A DNA stretch of 64,000 nt from Synechococcales cyanobacterium bin59.metabat.ball.084. GTDB taxonomy: Bacteria; Cyanobacteriota; Cyanobacteriia; Cyanobacteriales; Chamaesiphonaceae. The stretch covers positions 1 to 64,000 of the forward strand of contig JAAFHZ010000005.1 in the NCBI GenBank assembly GCA_013297675.1, in the 5' to 3' direction. A model generated the notes under the pieces. It searched no databases, was not told the origin of the DNA, and saw only the letters and a program-made list of their open reading frames with translations. The position numbers and the translations under genes were made by a program. Below, piece by piece: positions 35,267-44,171 of the stretch (the stretch's first letter is position 1; the number at the start of each line of letters is the position of its first letter).

Positions 35267-36424
35267 TTAATTGATGGCTCGAATCGCGATCGCCTGTGAC
35301 ATATTCTTTCCCAGAGCAGGAGCCATATCAGATACAGCAAAATGACCAATAGTAGGTGAAGTTACTGGTAGTCCTCCAACACAATCAGTATCTGACCATA
35401 CAGCCAATCGATCGCCTGCTAGTACCCACCAGTCAGGCACGGTAACTTGAGCAGTTCCTTTGTTCACTGTTAGCATTGGTGTGCGATAGATCAATTCATA
35501 ATCACCTCGACCATCGGGTCTGACCACAGATAATTGTGCCTGACCACTACCTACCCATTGAGCTTCCAGAGCTTTCAACCTCCCAAAAGTTAGTGGACTC
35601 AATTGATCGATCATCAGGGTCTGACTGGGCAATGATTGTAATTTGCCGATAAGCTGATTACCCCCTTGGGCATAGGGGGGAGCTACTGCTAACCCGAGAT
35701 CGATCATTTTATTGGCTAAGAAAGAAGCAAATATGGCATGGCCAAGATCGTTTAAATGTAGACCGTCAGCAGCATAAGCCGGTAAATCTGTGACCGGAAA
35801 GGCTTTCTGGCCATCAATGAAGTAACTACCTATTTTTTGGGTTGTTGCCAATAGACTCGCATCATAAGGAGCACGCTGATCGGCTGTTGCTTGATTAGGC
35901 TGAGAGCTGATACTAACCAGTTGATCAGGGCGAAATTCTTTCGCCATCTCGTTAAGCATCTTATTTAGATCGCCGTTATAAGTACCAGGCTGATCAGCTT
36001 GACCAAGAGCAATTTTACGATAAGTATCATTTACTCCATAGAGCATCACTACCAGATCAGGGTGACGAGATAAAACATTGCGCTGCCAGCGCTCTACACC
36101 AGCTTCTAAATACTTGGGCTTACCCGGCCAATTTCCTGTAGAGACAGTAGAACCAGATAGCCCTTCATTAATTTCTTGCCAACCCAAATACTTAGATAAC
36201 AAGGTTGTCCAACGTCGATCGCCTCGGGTAGTACCAAAACCAACCGTAGTACTAGAACCAAAAAAAACTACCTTGGGTGATTTCTTTGGTGCCAGATGTT
36301 GAGTTGTAGCAGTATGAGATATTGGCAGCGGAGCAGGTAGTGATTGCTGAGAACTTATTACCAGTACACTAAATACCATTAAGCTCATCAATATACTCAT
36401 CAAAAATTTAGGGAGCCTTACCAT
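35267..36424 (-). CDS. Exported SGNH/GDSL-type esterase
   Basis: From the ATG at 36422-36424 the protein has 385 residues and begins with a typical signal peptide (LPKFLMSILMSLMVF..). GGAGG lies nine bases before this start. The longer frame from 36487 would add 21 residues and overlap the upstream gene by 80 bases, so I prefer the shorter one. SGNH blocks: I in VVFFGSSTTVGFG (nucleophile Ser), II in NEGLSGS (Gly), III in MLYGVNDTY (Asn), V in DGLHLNDLGH (Asp and His). A beta-rich C-terminal domain of about 150 residues follows. Such enzymes remove or transfer O-acyl groups on glycans. It shares an operon with a DUF3131 gene and an OpgC acyltransferase, so an acylation/deacylation pair on the locus polysaccharide is plausible. 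Confidence 0.85.
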   Translation of the reverse strand: MVRLPKFLMSILMSLMVFSVLVISSQQSLPAPLPISHTATTQHLAPKKSPKVVFFGSSTTVGFGTTRGDRRWTTLLSKYLGWQEINEGLSGSTVSTGNWPGKPKYLEAGVERWQRNVLSRHPDLVVMLYGVNDTYRKIALGQADQPGTYNGDLNKMLNEMAKEFRPDQLVSISSQPNQATADQRAPYDASLLATTQKIGSYFIDGQKAFPVTDLPAYAADGLHLNDLGHAIFASFLANKMIDLGLAVAPPYAQGGNQLIGKLQSLPSQTLMIDQLSPLTFGRLKALEAQWVGSGQAQLSVVRPDGRGDYELIYRTPMLTVNKGTAQVTVPDWWVLAGDRLAVWSDTDCVGGLPVTSPTIGHFAVSDMAPALGKNMSQAIAIRAIN

Positions 36425-37694
36425 ATGCCCAGTCCTCCAGTGGTTGACCAATTTTACTGTAAAGAACCGCCTGTAGAATTTGAGCATTTGTATTTAATGA
36501 AAGTGCTCGGTTGATCTGTTGAGTTTCTTCGTACACGCCTCCAAAAACCCCCTGGGCAGGATCAGCCAGCCAATTGAGAGCTTTATAATTCTTTTCGGTA
36601 TGGGGATTACGAAATAACATATGCCAAGAGACTGCTGTTTTGGTACTACTGACTCTTAATTGATGATGATCTTTGCCTTGTGGACTAATGACTTTCCAGG
36701 GCTGGCCATCTACAAAAACATTGTTATATAAAAAATATGGTTCTTGATCGATATTATCTTCTGACCAAGCTGTAAGCTCACCAGTAATCAATGCACGCCG
36801 GGTTTGGGCTTGCAACAAGCGACCAGCAGATTCTGCGGGGAGGGCTTTAAAGCCTGTTTCTAAACCATCTAGAATATAAGGCTCACTAGTAACATAGTTA
36901 TGATAAGTAGTTCGAGTATCTGCTGGGATTTTTACTCCGCTGACATCTACTAGCTGTTCATGAGTGGTGGGATTCAAGGCATTTTTCGCCACTACGCCAA
37001 TTTTAGTTAGTCCATAAGCAGCATATTGCTCATAACCTAATCGACCTTCTTGTACCCATTGTTCTTGACCCTTTTCAATGTGGGTACCCATTAAATTTCC
37101 CTGCGATTCCAAACGACTAAGCTGCCAGCGAGTTGTGACAGCCTTGGCGGCAGCAGCATGTTGAGGATAGCGATGAGCAACAATATCTAGCCATAGTGCC
37201 AGCCGCCCCAGATCGATTGCAGAAAAGCCAATTTCTTGATACTTATCTAGCTGGCCGTAATTTACTGGTTGGAGAGTGCGAGCATTATAGGCTTTGTTAG
37301 GCAATTCACCTTTATATAGTGGTAACTTGGCTAAAGATGCTAGTGTCTGCGCCATCCATTGATCTAACTCTGCTGGTGGCAGCAAATCTAATTCACGAGC
37401 AGCAGTCATTCCCGCCAATTGACTGGCCACATCCCACATTGTAGTAGCTGGAAACTTAGCTGCCGAAGATACCAAGCCGGTTTCCTTCAGGCGATTATTT
37501 TGGAAGTAAATCCAAGCCTTTTGGGCTAAGGCTTTGTCTTGCCATTCTAGAGGCATTGCCCGCTTGATGGGCACCGGCAAAGTATTGCTTTGTCGCCAAG
37601 TTAAACCTTGATGTATAGCCCAGCCTGTCAGGCCGATCGCCAGACAGATCAAAGCTTGATGGCGAATATTGAAAGTTAAAGCAGTAGTTTTCAT
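36408..37694 (-). CDS. Single DUF3131 protein, membrane-anchored
   Basis: This 428-residue protein has an N-terminal hydrophobic helix (about 10-28). One DUF3131 domain carries TMWDVASQLAGMTAARELD, IGFSAIDLGRLALWL, EGRLGYEQYAAYG, EPYILDGLETGF, TAWSEDNIDQEPYFLYN and SSTKTAVSWHML. All conserved acidic positions seen in the other active-looking copies are kept. It is the sixth DUF3131 domain of the locus and most similar to the one at 25255. Its stop overlaps the SGNH gene by 17 bases and it starts 50 bases after the OpgC gene, so the three form an operon. It is inferred to act on the extracytoplasmic glycan. Confidence 0.85.
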   Translation of the reverse strand: MKTTALTFNIRHQALICLAIGLTGWAIHQGLTWRQSNTLPVPIKRAMPLEWQDKALAQKAWIYFQNNRLKETGLVSSAAKFPATTMWDVASQLAGMTAARELDLLPPAELDQWMAQTLASLAKLPLYKGELPNKAYNARTLQPVNYGQLDKYQEIGFSAIDLGRLALWLDIVAHRYPQHAAAAKAVTTRWQLSRLESQGNLMGTHIEKGQEQWVQEGRLGYEQYAAYGLTKIGVVAKNALNPTTHEQLVDVSGVKIPADTRTTYHNYVTSEPYILDGLETGFKALPAESAGRLLQAQTRRALITGELTAWSEDNIDQEPYFLYNNVFVDGQPWKVISPQGKDHHQLRVSSTKTAVSWHMLFRNPHTEKNYKALNWLADPAQGVFGGVYEETQQINRALSLNTNAQILQAVLYSKIGQPLEDWAYGKAP

Positions 37695-37744
37695 GAAAAT
37701 TTAGGGATGATTAATAATCAGTAAAATGTCTATTGTTTAGCTAA

Positions 37745-38932
37745 TTAACGCGGAATAATCTTGAACAAAAATTCTCGCTTCACCAAAAACCAACACAGGC
37801 CAATGACAGCCATCTGAGCCAAACTGACCACAACAATATGACCCTGAGTTAAGCCCGGAATCATAAACCAGATTGCAGTGAAGAAAACATGGAGAATATA
37901 GACATATAGCGAGTTTTGCCCAAGGGGAATTAACAACTTACCCAAACTTTTATATAAAGGCTGCCAAAAAGCATCAACCGACAAAAACATCAGTGAAAAC
38001 AAACCAAGCAAAGTCACTAGCCGCACAATGCCATTAGTACTTCGATCGGTAATCTGCAACCATAGGGCACGATCTTGTACTTTTGTTGGCCAAGTGCCTA
38101 ACTGCAAATCATAATGAGCTGCCACCAATGCCCCTGTGATGATCGCCACCATTCCTAGTAAAAATGGAGCTTTAGGTAGTCTACGCCACAACATAGCCAA
38201 TTTATCTTTGTGGTATCCAGCGGCTACCCCATGCACATATAAAATTTGCCAAGTACAAAAAACAAAATATGGATGAGGGCGATCGAGTGGCTGAAAGCTA
38301 AATGAATAGGGGTGAAGTTGCTGAATCCCCCATAGAGTCCAAGAAACTGTTAATAATGGTGCCCAAAGCCCTTTACGCAGTAGCCAAAAAATGCCTGGAG
38401 AGGCTAATAAACACACCACATATAACTGCAAAATGTCAATTATGGCTGGTGCTAGATGAAATGTCCCTGCTGCCATAATAATTTGCCACCAGGCTCCCGG
38501 TGCTTGATCAAAACTTGGTCTGGTCATCCAGGGTGCCAGAATGCTCAGTAATCCGAAGCTTATCATCAAGATAAAGCTAGTCACGTAAAGTACTTTAGCT
38601 CTTTCTAGTAGTTTTAGCGTGGCGGGCTTTAGGCCAATCTTATCAATGCGTTGTAACGTAACAAACCCTAGTACAAACCCTGATAAAAAGACAAAACCTT
38701 CTGCGGAACTAGCATAAATATGTCCCTGGGTAATATTATTGAAAAATGACTTGCATTCTAAATGATTTACAACCATCGATACAATTGCCAAACCTCGCAG
38801 AAAATCTATCCGTAGATCACGCTTACCTTCAGTGATCGGATTATAGAACCAAGTATTTTTGCGTACTTTGCTATCAATAATGGTAGTAGTATTTGAAGGG
38901 GGGTTTGTAAGCTTAATCATTTTGATGAACAT
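37745..38932 (-). CDS. OpgC-family membrane acyltransferase
   Basis: This 395-residue polytopic protein has about ten hydrophobic helices. The signature LRIDFLRGLAIVSMVVNHLE, with the conserved Arg/Asp and His, and SSAEGFVFLSGFVLGFVTLQRI match OpgC proteins. In proteobacteria OpgC transfers succinyl groups to periplasmic glucans. Cyanobacterial relatives are uncharacterised as far as I know. It is the first gene of the OpgC-DUF3131-SGNH operon and is divergent from the UDP-glucose pyrophosphorylase gene (304-base gap). O-acylation of the locus polysaccharide is the natural inference; the acyl group is unknown. Confidence 0.85.
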   Translation of the reverse strand: MFIKMIKLTNPPSNTTTIIDSKVRKNTWFYNPITEGKRDLRIDFLRGLAIVSMVVNHLECKSFFNNITQGHIYASSAEGFVFLSGFVLGFVTLQRIDKIGLKPATLKLLERAKVLYVTSFILMISFGLLSILAPWMTRPSFDQAPGAWWQIIMAAGTFHLAPAIIDILQLYVVCLLASPGIFWLLRKGLWAPLLTVSWTLWGIQQLHPYSFSFQPLDRPHPYFVFCTWQILYVHGVAAGYHKDKLAMLWRRLPKAPFLLGMVAIITGALVAAHYDLQLGTWPTKVQDRALWLQITDRSTNGIVRLVTLLGLFSLMFLSVDAFWQPLYKSLGKLLIPLGQNSLYVYILHVFFTAIWFMIPGLTQGHIVVVSLAQMAVIGLCWFLVKREFLFKIIPR

Positions 38933-39236
38933 TCAAATTTGCTGAAGAGAGCTAAAGTATCTAGTCACTCTTGAAGCTCTTGATAGCTAGTATACCCACT
39001 GCTTATTCAGGAAATGATATTCAAATTTCATTCGATTTCTTACGTACTACTACTGAGATTAAATATTTGAGTTAAGCTCTTTAAAACTTGTATTAATAGA
39101 ACAATTATTTGTAGATGTTAAAAGAGTTATGATGTTACTATTTAGTCTCATCAAATCCATCTTAATGATGATTTTGGAAGAATTTGGGGAATTTTGGATA
39201 TATAAGAGTACTGTTTAGCAAGTTTTTTACAAGTCT
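38933..39236. promoter_or_regulatory. Divergent promoter region of OpgC operon and cugP-like gene
   Basis: This 304-base AT-rich gap separates two divergent genes. No small gene or strong palindrome was recognised. A TATATAAG sequence about 40 bases before the rightward gene could be part of a -10 region. Confidence 0.4.
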
Positions 39237-40382
39237 ATGAAAGCGATGATTCTGGCGGCAGGCAAAGGGACTCGGGTGCAGCCAATCACTTATACGATTC
39301 CTAAGCCACTCATTCCGATCATCCAAAAGCCCGTGATGGAGTTTTTGATTGATCTACTACGTGAGAACGGATTCGACGAAATTATGGTCAATGTTAGCCA
39401 TCTAGCCCAAGAGATAGAAAGTTACTTTCATGATGGTCAGCGCTTTGGAGTACAAATTGGCTATTCTTTTGAAGGTTCTATTGGTATAAATGGAGAGCTG
39501 GTTGGTCAAGCAGTTGGTTCTGCTGGGGGAATGAAGCGCATTCAAGAATTTGCTCCATTTTTTGATGATACTTTTGTGGTACTTTGTGGCGATGCCTTGA
39601 TTGATTTAGATTTAAAAGCTGCGGTAAAGTGGCATCGAGCAAAGGGGTCTATAGCCACCGTGATTATGAAATCAGTACCGAAGGAAGAAGTTTCTAGTTA
39701 CGGGGTAGTGGTTACGGATCAAGATGGTCGGATTAGAGCCTTTCAAGAAAAGCCTTCGATCGAAGCAGCACTAAGTAATGATATTAATACTGGAATTTAC
39801 ATCTTTGAGCCAGAAATTTTCAATTATATTCCGGCTAATGAAGAATATGATATCGGCGGAGATCTTTTTCCAAAATTAGTAGAAACAGGCGCGCCGTTTT
39901 ATGGAGTTTCCATGGACTTTCAATGGGTGGACATTGGCAGAGTGCCAGATTATTGGCAGGCTATATGTAGTGTTTTACTCGGGGAGGTTAAAAATGTACC
40001 GATACCAGGTAAACAAGTAAGACCTGGTATCTATGCTGGTATTAATGTCGCAGCTAATTGGGACAAGATTAACATTCAAGGTCCGGTGTATATTGGTGCT
40101 ATGACTAAAATTGAAGATGGTGCTACTATCATTGGCCCTACGATGATTGGTCGAAATTGTCACATCTGCAAAAATTCAACTATCGACAACAGTGTAATAT
40201 TTGAGTATTCGCATATTGGTGCCCAAGCTTATCTTCATGAAAAACTAGTATTTGGCCGTTATTGTGTTGATAAGACTGGGGAAACTCTTGACCTACAAGC
40301 AGCCGCACTGGATTGGCTTATCACTGATACTCGTCAGTCTCAAGTGATAAGCAAAGTACACACCACAGATATTGATCATTAA
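39237..40382 (+). CDS. cugP: Sugar-1-phosphate nucleotidyltransferase, CugP-type UDP-glucose pyrophosphorylase
   Basis: This 381-residue enzyme has the nucleotidyltransferase fold: MILAAGKGTRVQPIT (nucleotide loop), PKPLIPI, LCGDALIDLDL (metal Asp), EKPS, GDLFPKL and FQWVDIGRVPDYW. A left-handed beta-helix of hexapeptide repeats follows (VYIGAMTKIEDGATIIGPTMIG). Annotation pipelines usually call this mannose-1-phosphate guanylyltransferase. The cyanobacterial group with this pattern and a C-terminal VFGRYCVDKTG was shown to contain CugP, a non-GalU UDP-glucose pyrophosphorylase. That would supply UDP-glucose to the GT2 synthase of this locus. Whether this copy is the housekeeping enzyme or a paralogue cannot be told from the window. 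Confidence 0.75.
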   Translation: MKAMILAAGKGTRVQPITYTIPKPLIPIIQKPVMEFLIDLLRENGFDEIMVNVSHLAQEIESYFHDGQRFGVQIGYSFEGSIGINGELVGQAVGSAGGMKRIQEFAPFFDDTFVVLCGDALIDLDLKAAVKWHRAKGSIATVIMKSVPKEEVSSYGVVVTDQDGRIRAFQEKPSIEAALSNDINTGIYIFEPEIFNYIPANEEYDIGGDLFPKLVETGAPFYGVSMDFQWVDIGRVPDYWQAICSVLLGEVKNVPIPGKQVRPGIYAGINVAANWDKINIQGPVYIGAMTKIEDGATIIGPTMIGRNCHICKNSTIDNSVIFEYSHIGAQAYLHEKLVFGRYCVDKTGETLDLQAAALDWLITDTRQSQVISKVHTTDIDH

Positions 40383-40399
40383 AATGGGCTTTAATAAAC

Positions 40400-40426
40400 T
40401 AGCTGATGAGCTTCAATCATCAGCTA
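40400..40426. terminator. Bidirectional terminator-like hairpin
   Basis: A 10-bp perfect stem TAGCTGATGA/TCATCAGCTA with a 7-nt loop sits between the convergent cugP-like and response regulator genes. The T-tract is weak. Confidence 0.6.
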
Positions 40427-40431
40427 ATTTG

Positions 40432-41649
40432 TCAACAAACACAAGGTAGTGTGATTTGAACTTCATCCGAAATAGAATTACTATTATTGTCATTTGAACT
40501 AACTGGGGGATGAAGTTCACGAGCTACATTTGTTACTAAAGGCAATGTAATGTAAATTGTTGCTTCAGTTGGAGTAATATTACTGATTAAAAATAATCCT
40601 TCATGAATCTCAACGATTTTTTTAGCAATCTTTAATCCTATACTTAAATCATGGTCTGTATTAGATACTGGATTAAACCTAATTGACGTTGAAAGTTCTG
40701 TTAGAGGAATATCTTTAATATTTACTCCTCTATTGTCAATATAAAAGTGAAACTCATCATTCATGGTATGACCATAAATATTAATTGAATTACTGGAATT
40801 AGAAAGCTTTAAAATATAATCTATAAATTCAGTTATAATATCTTGTAAGTGTTTTGGTAAAACCGCTAATTCAACATCTTCAATATCAAATATTAACTTG
40901 GGTAGTACCTGAGACTTTTCAACTCTTTTGATAACAATTTGTTCGATTGAGATTCTTGTCAAACAGCTTCTTTGTTTATCAGAATCTGGTAATGATTGAG
41001 ACAGTTGACGAGTGAACAAGAAGCTTTGCTGGAATTGGTCTAGCTCAATGGCTGACTGGTTAATAGATAATAGAATTTCTTTAATTTTTGCTAGAGGCAT
41101 TTTATGAAAATCTTGTAGCAATAACTGAGTTTTATCTAAAACATTATATAAAGGTGCATCTGATTCCTTGGGAAAGCCGATGGCTAAATCTGAGTTCAAG
41201 TCATGCAGGCTGCTTTTCAAAGAATTAATGTTATTGCGCTGAAGCCTAGATAAAGATTCGATGCGATCGTGTTGCTTTTTGATTCGCAGCATAGAATGGA
41301 CTCTGGCGCGTAGCTCTATGCCATTGATGGGCTTGCTGATAAAGTCATCTGCACCTGCGTTCAGACAACGTGCCAAATTATCAGTGCTGCTGAGAGATGT
41401 AACCATAATGATGGGGACAGCTTGCCACCGGGGATTTGACTTGATTTGTTTGCATACTTCAATTCCGTCAATTTCAGGCATCATGACATCTAGTAGAATC
41501 AAATCGGGATCGAATTTATCCAACGAATCGATCGCTGTTTTACCATGATTAGCGTAGTGCAAACTATAATCAATGTTTTGAAGAAGGGCTTGGATCACAT
41601 CAAAATTTTCTGCTTGGTCGTCTACTACTAAGATAGAATAGTTGTTCAT
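40432..41649 (-). CDS. Response regulator with a degenerate GHKL-like output region
   Basis: This 405-residue protein has an intact receiver: acidic pair Asp10/Asp11, phosphoacceptor Asp54 in LILLDVMMPEIDG, Thr/Ser in IMVTSLSS and Lys in FISKPING. Residues about 125-200 are helical. The C-terminal third resembles a histidine-kinase ATPase domain (HLQDIITEFIDYILKLSNSSNSINIYG, FYIDNRGVNI, SIGLKIAKKIVEIHEG), but its glycine boxes are reduced and no HisKA phosphoacceptor motif is present. It may be a receiver-controlled pseudokinase or a scaffold. It lies 63 bases after a hybrid kinase gene on the same strand, so the two probably work together. Confidence 0.8.
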   Translation of the reverse strand: MNNYSILVVDDQAENFDVIQALLQNIDYSLHYANHGKTAIDSLDKFDPDLILLDVMMPEIDGIEVCKQIKSNPRWQAVPIIMVTSLSSTDNLARCLNAGADDFISKPINGIELRARVHSMLRIKKQHDRIESLSRLQRNNINSLKSSLHDLNSDLAIGFPKESDAPLYNVLDKTQLLLQDFHKMPLAKIKEILLSINQSAIELDQFQQSFLFTRQLSQSLPDSDKQRSCLTRISIEQIVIKRVEKSQVLPKLIFDIEDVELAVLPKHLQDIITEFIDYILKLSNSSNSINIYGHTMNDEFHFYIDNRGVNIKDIPLTELSTSIRFNPVSNTDHDLSIGLKIAKKIVEIHEGLFLISNITPTEATIYITLPLVTNVARELHPPVSSNDNNSNSISDEVQITLPCVC

Positions 41650-41712
41650 TTCATTGTCTCCGGGTTACTGCGAATTGGTTTAATGGTAATTGTCAGACTT
41701 AGATGGTTTTGC

Positions 41713-43839
41713 CTAATTCAGGTTCAACCATTCTTGAATTTTTTGATGAAGCTGCTTAAGTTGCACTGGTTTAGCCAGATAATCATTGGCACCGGCAGCT
41801 AAGCAGCGCTCTCGATCGCCAGTCATAGCTAAAGCCGTTAATGCAATAATGGGGACATTTGCTAGCAGCGAATTTTGCCGAATAGTGGTAATTGCCTGGA
41901 TACCATCAATGTGTGGCATTTGAATATCCATTAGAATTAAGTGGGGTTGTTCCTGATGGGTAAGATTAATCGCCTCTTGGCCATTTTTTGCCAAAATCAT
42001 ACTGTATCCCTTAGCCGTCAAGTAACTAGAAAAGGTGCTGATATTAGCTTCGTTATCCTCAGCTAACAGAATCAAAGATGTTTCAGGTATTTTGTGATTA
42101 TTGATCTGAGGGTGAGAAGTAAGGCTATCAAAAATAGAAAAAGAACAGGTATCCTGATCACCCAGTAAGCAGGTGTGGGGTAGAGTCACAGTGAAACAAC
42201 TGCCTCGCTGAATTTCGCTCTGTAGCTGAACTGTGCCGCCATGGAGTTCCACAATTTGCTTTACTAGTGTTAAACCCAGACCAGTGCCCACATATTGACG
42301 GTTTAGGCTACTATCTAATTGCACAAACGGTTGAAAGAGTTTGGATTGATCAACGGCACTAATGCCAATTCCGGTATCAGTGACTTTAAACTCAATCCAA
42401 CTGCTACCATCTTCACTGTCTTCTTTTTCTTGACGGATAACAGAGAGCATGATTCGACCCCCAGTGGGAGTGAATTTAACAGCATTGCTCAATAAATTAA
42501 TTAGTACCTGACGCATCCGTCGTTCATCGACGGCAATGTTACCTATTGCTGGGGGGAGATGTACATCTAGTTTAATTTGTTTATCAAAGGCTTGCTGTTT
42601 CACAAACATCAAGCTAGAGCTACATAAGTCTTGAACAACAGTGGTCGCAATTTCGAGTTCCAGCTTGCCAGCCTCAATTTTGGAAACATCCAAAATATCG
42701 TTAATAAGTGATAGTAAATGTCGGCCGCTACGTCTGATAGTACGTAAAGATTTAAGTTGGCATTCGCTTAGGCTGCCAAATACTTCATCTTCTAAGGCTT
42801 CAGACATGCCTAAAATTGCATTGAGAGGAGTACGTAGTTCGTGACTCATGGTAGCCAAGAATTCATTTTTACGGCGAGTGGCGTGAAGAAGTTCTTGGTT
42901 GACTAGCTCTAGGTCACGATTATTTTCATGGATTTTATCTTCATCATCTTGCCGTTTTATTTCAGTAGCTACTCTATTAGCAAACAGTTGCAAAATAAAT
43001 TGTAGAGTGGCTGTGTCTGTAGGGAGTGGCTTGGTATCAATGACTCCCAAATTCCCGATGATTTTGCCTGCAAAGTCTCTAATTACTACGCTGATATAGC
43101 TTTCACCTTGTAAACTGGCCAGAGCGGTAGCTGTGGGGAAATGGTTTTGGAGATCTGATGGAAAAATACCCCAAGAATTTTGGTAAGTGGCAAGGCAAGG
43201 AGTCCCCGCCAAATCCATTTCGTATGGTTCAATTATTTCACCACCTGTCCAGAGTGAAATCATTTGGGATTTGCTGAAGGACTGATCGAGTAATTTGGTC
43301 AGAAAAGTGTAGCGAACCTCAAATATTTCGGCTAAGTATCGGGTACAAGCTCGGTAAAAATCAGCTCCGGTCTTGCCTGCTGTCCCTTCGACGATCGCTT
43401 TAAGAGCATCTTCTTTGCGTTTGTTTTCACGCGAAGCTGCTTTTTGAGAGGTGATATCTCGGCAAACATAAAGTATTTGGTTATTTGATAGCAAAGACAG
43501 CGATAATTCTTCCTTAAAAGTGCTGCCATTTTTACGAATGCCGATGGTCTCTCCCTGCCACTTTCCACAGTCTGCCAAAGCAGGTTTCACAAATGTCTCA
43601 AAATGCTTTACTTGATCATTAGAATGAAGACAGTTCCAAGATTTATCGCATAATTCTGTGGCTTCATAGCCAAACATCGCAGCATGACTGTGGCTAGAAT
43701 AAATTAATTGATCATTTTCAATAATGGCGACTCCATCTAAGGATGCTTCAATTGTATCTAAGTGCTGAATTACATGCTCGGAATTTACTTGTACAGTTGA
43801 ATCAGACTCAGCAAGATTAATAGTTAAACTCGTATTCAT
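41713..43839 (-). CDS. Soluble hybrid histidine kinase PAS-GAF-HisKA-HATPase-REC
   Basis: This 708-residue protein has no convincing transmembrane helix. It starts with a PAS domain (IEASLDGVAIIENDQLIYSSHS, near 30-140), then a GAF-like domain (150-290), a coiled coil, HisKA with ATMSHELRTPLNAILGM (His333), HATPase (NLLSNAVKFTPTGG, DTGIGI, GTGLGLTLVK) and a C-terminal receiver (LILLAEDNEAN, LILMDIQMPHIDG, YLAKPV). The GAF domain lacks an obvious bilin-binding Cys-His. The kinase and receiver parts closely resemble those of the CBS kinase at 49637, so the two are probably paralogues. It sits upstream of the response regulator gene (63-base gap) and is probably its partner. Confidence 0.9.
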   Translation of the reverse strand: MNTSLTINLAESDSTVQVNSEHVIQHLDTIEASLDGVAIIENDQLIYSSHSHAAMFGYEATELCDKSWNCLHSNDQVKHFETFVKPALADCGKWQGETIGIRKNGSTFKEELSLSLLSNNQILYVCRDITSQKAASRENKRKEDALKAIVEGTAGKTGADFYRACTRYLAEIFEVRYTFLTKLLDQSFSKSQMISLWTGGEIIEPYEMDLAGTPCLATYQNSWGIFPSDLQNHFPTATALASLQGESYISVVIRDFAGKIIGNLGVIDTKPLPTDTATLQFILQLFANRVATEIKRQDDEDKIHENNRDLELVNQELLHATRRKNEFLATMSHELRTPLNAILGMSEALEDEVFGSLSECQLKSLRTIRRSGRHLLSLINDILDVSKIEAGKLELEIATTVVQDLCSSSLMFVKQQAFDKQIKLDVHLPPAIGNIAVDERRMRQVLINLLSNAVKFTPTGGRIMLSVIRQEKEDSEDGSSWIEFKVTDTGIGISAVDQSKLFQPFVQLDSSLNRQYVGTGLGLTLVKQIVELHGGTVQLQSEIQRGSCFTVTLPHTCLLGDQDTCSFSIFDSLTSHPQINNHKIPETSLILLAEDNEANISTFSSYLTAKGYSMILAKNGQEAINLTHQEQPHLILMDIQMPHIDGIQAITTIRQNSLLANVPIIALTALAMTGDRERCLAAGANDYLAKPVQLKQLHQKIQEWLNLN

Positions 43840-44171
43840 TATGAATGACCCTTTTAGTTTTTATTTCTCAAGTAAATACAATTTCAATAAAAGTTAGGCT
43901 GATGTTGGCTAGAGTTAAGCTAAAAGCCGTGAATCGATCACCTCTGAGCCAAAAACTTTACTTGGTTGCATGATGGTATGAAATTTTGTTGACTTACATA
44001 TAAAGTAACATTATAGTAACCTGTCATACCACAGTATTTTCATCTAACTTATAAAAAATCAACTTCAGTGAAGTGTAAAACAAACAAAGAAGTTTTTTGT
44101 TTGCGGTTCTGCCCTTTAGGCAAGGATTCTAGCACCATATATTCGGCATGTTTAGGGATTAATTCTTTTGA
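43840..44171. other. Intergenic region with terminator of the first surface-protein gene
   Basis: This 332-base gap is without a recognisable gene. Read leftward, the stem CAAACAAA/TTTGTTTG (44081-44088 with 44096-44103) is followed by TTTTAC, which fits a terminator for the gene ending at 44172. The rest should hold the promoter of the hybrid kinase gene. Confidence 0.5.
44081..44103 (-). terminator. Probable Rho-independent terminator of the surface-protein gene
   Basis: An 8-bp stem with a 7-nt loop is followed, in the leftward direction, by a short T-run. It lies 68 bases after the stop codon. Confidence 0.55.
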
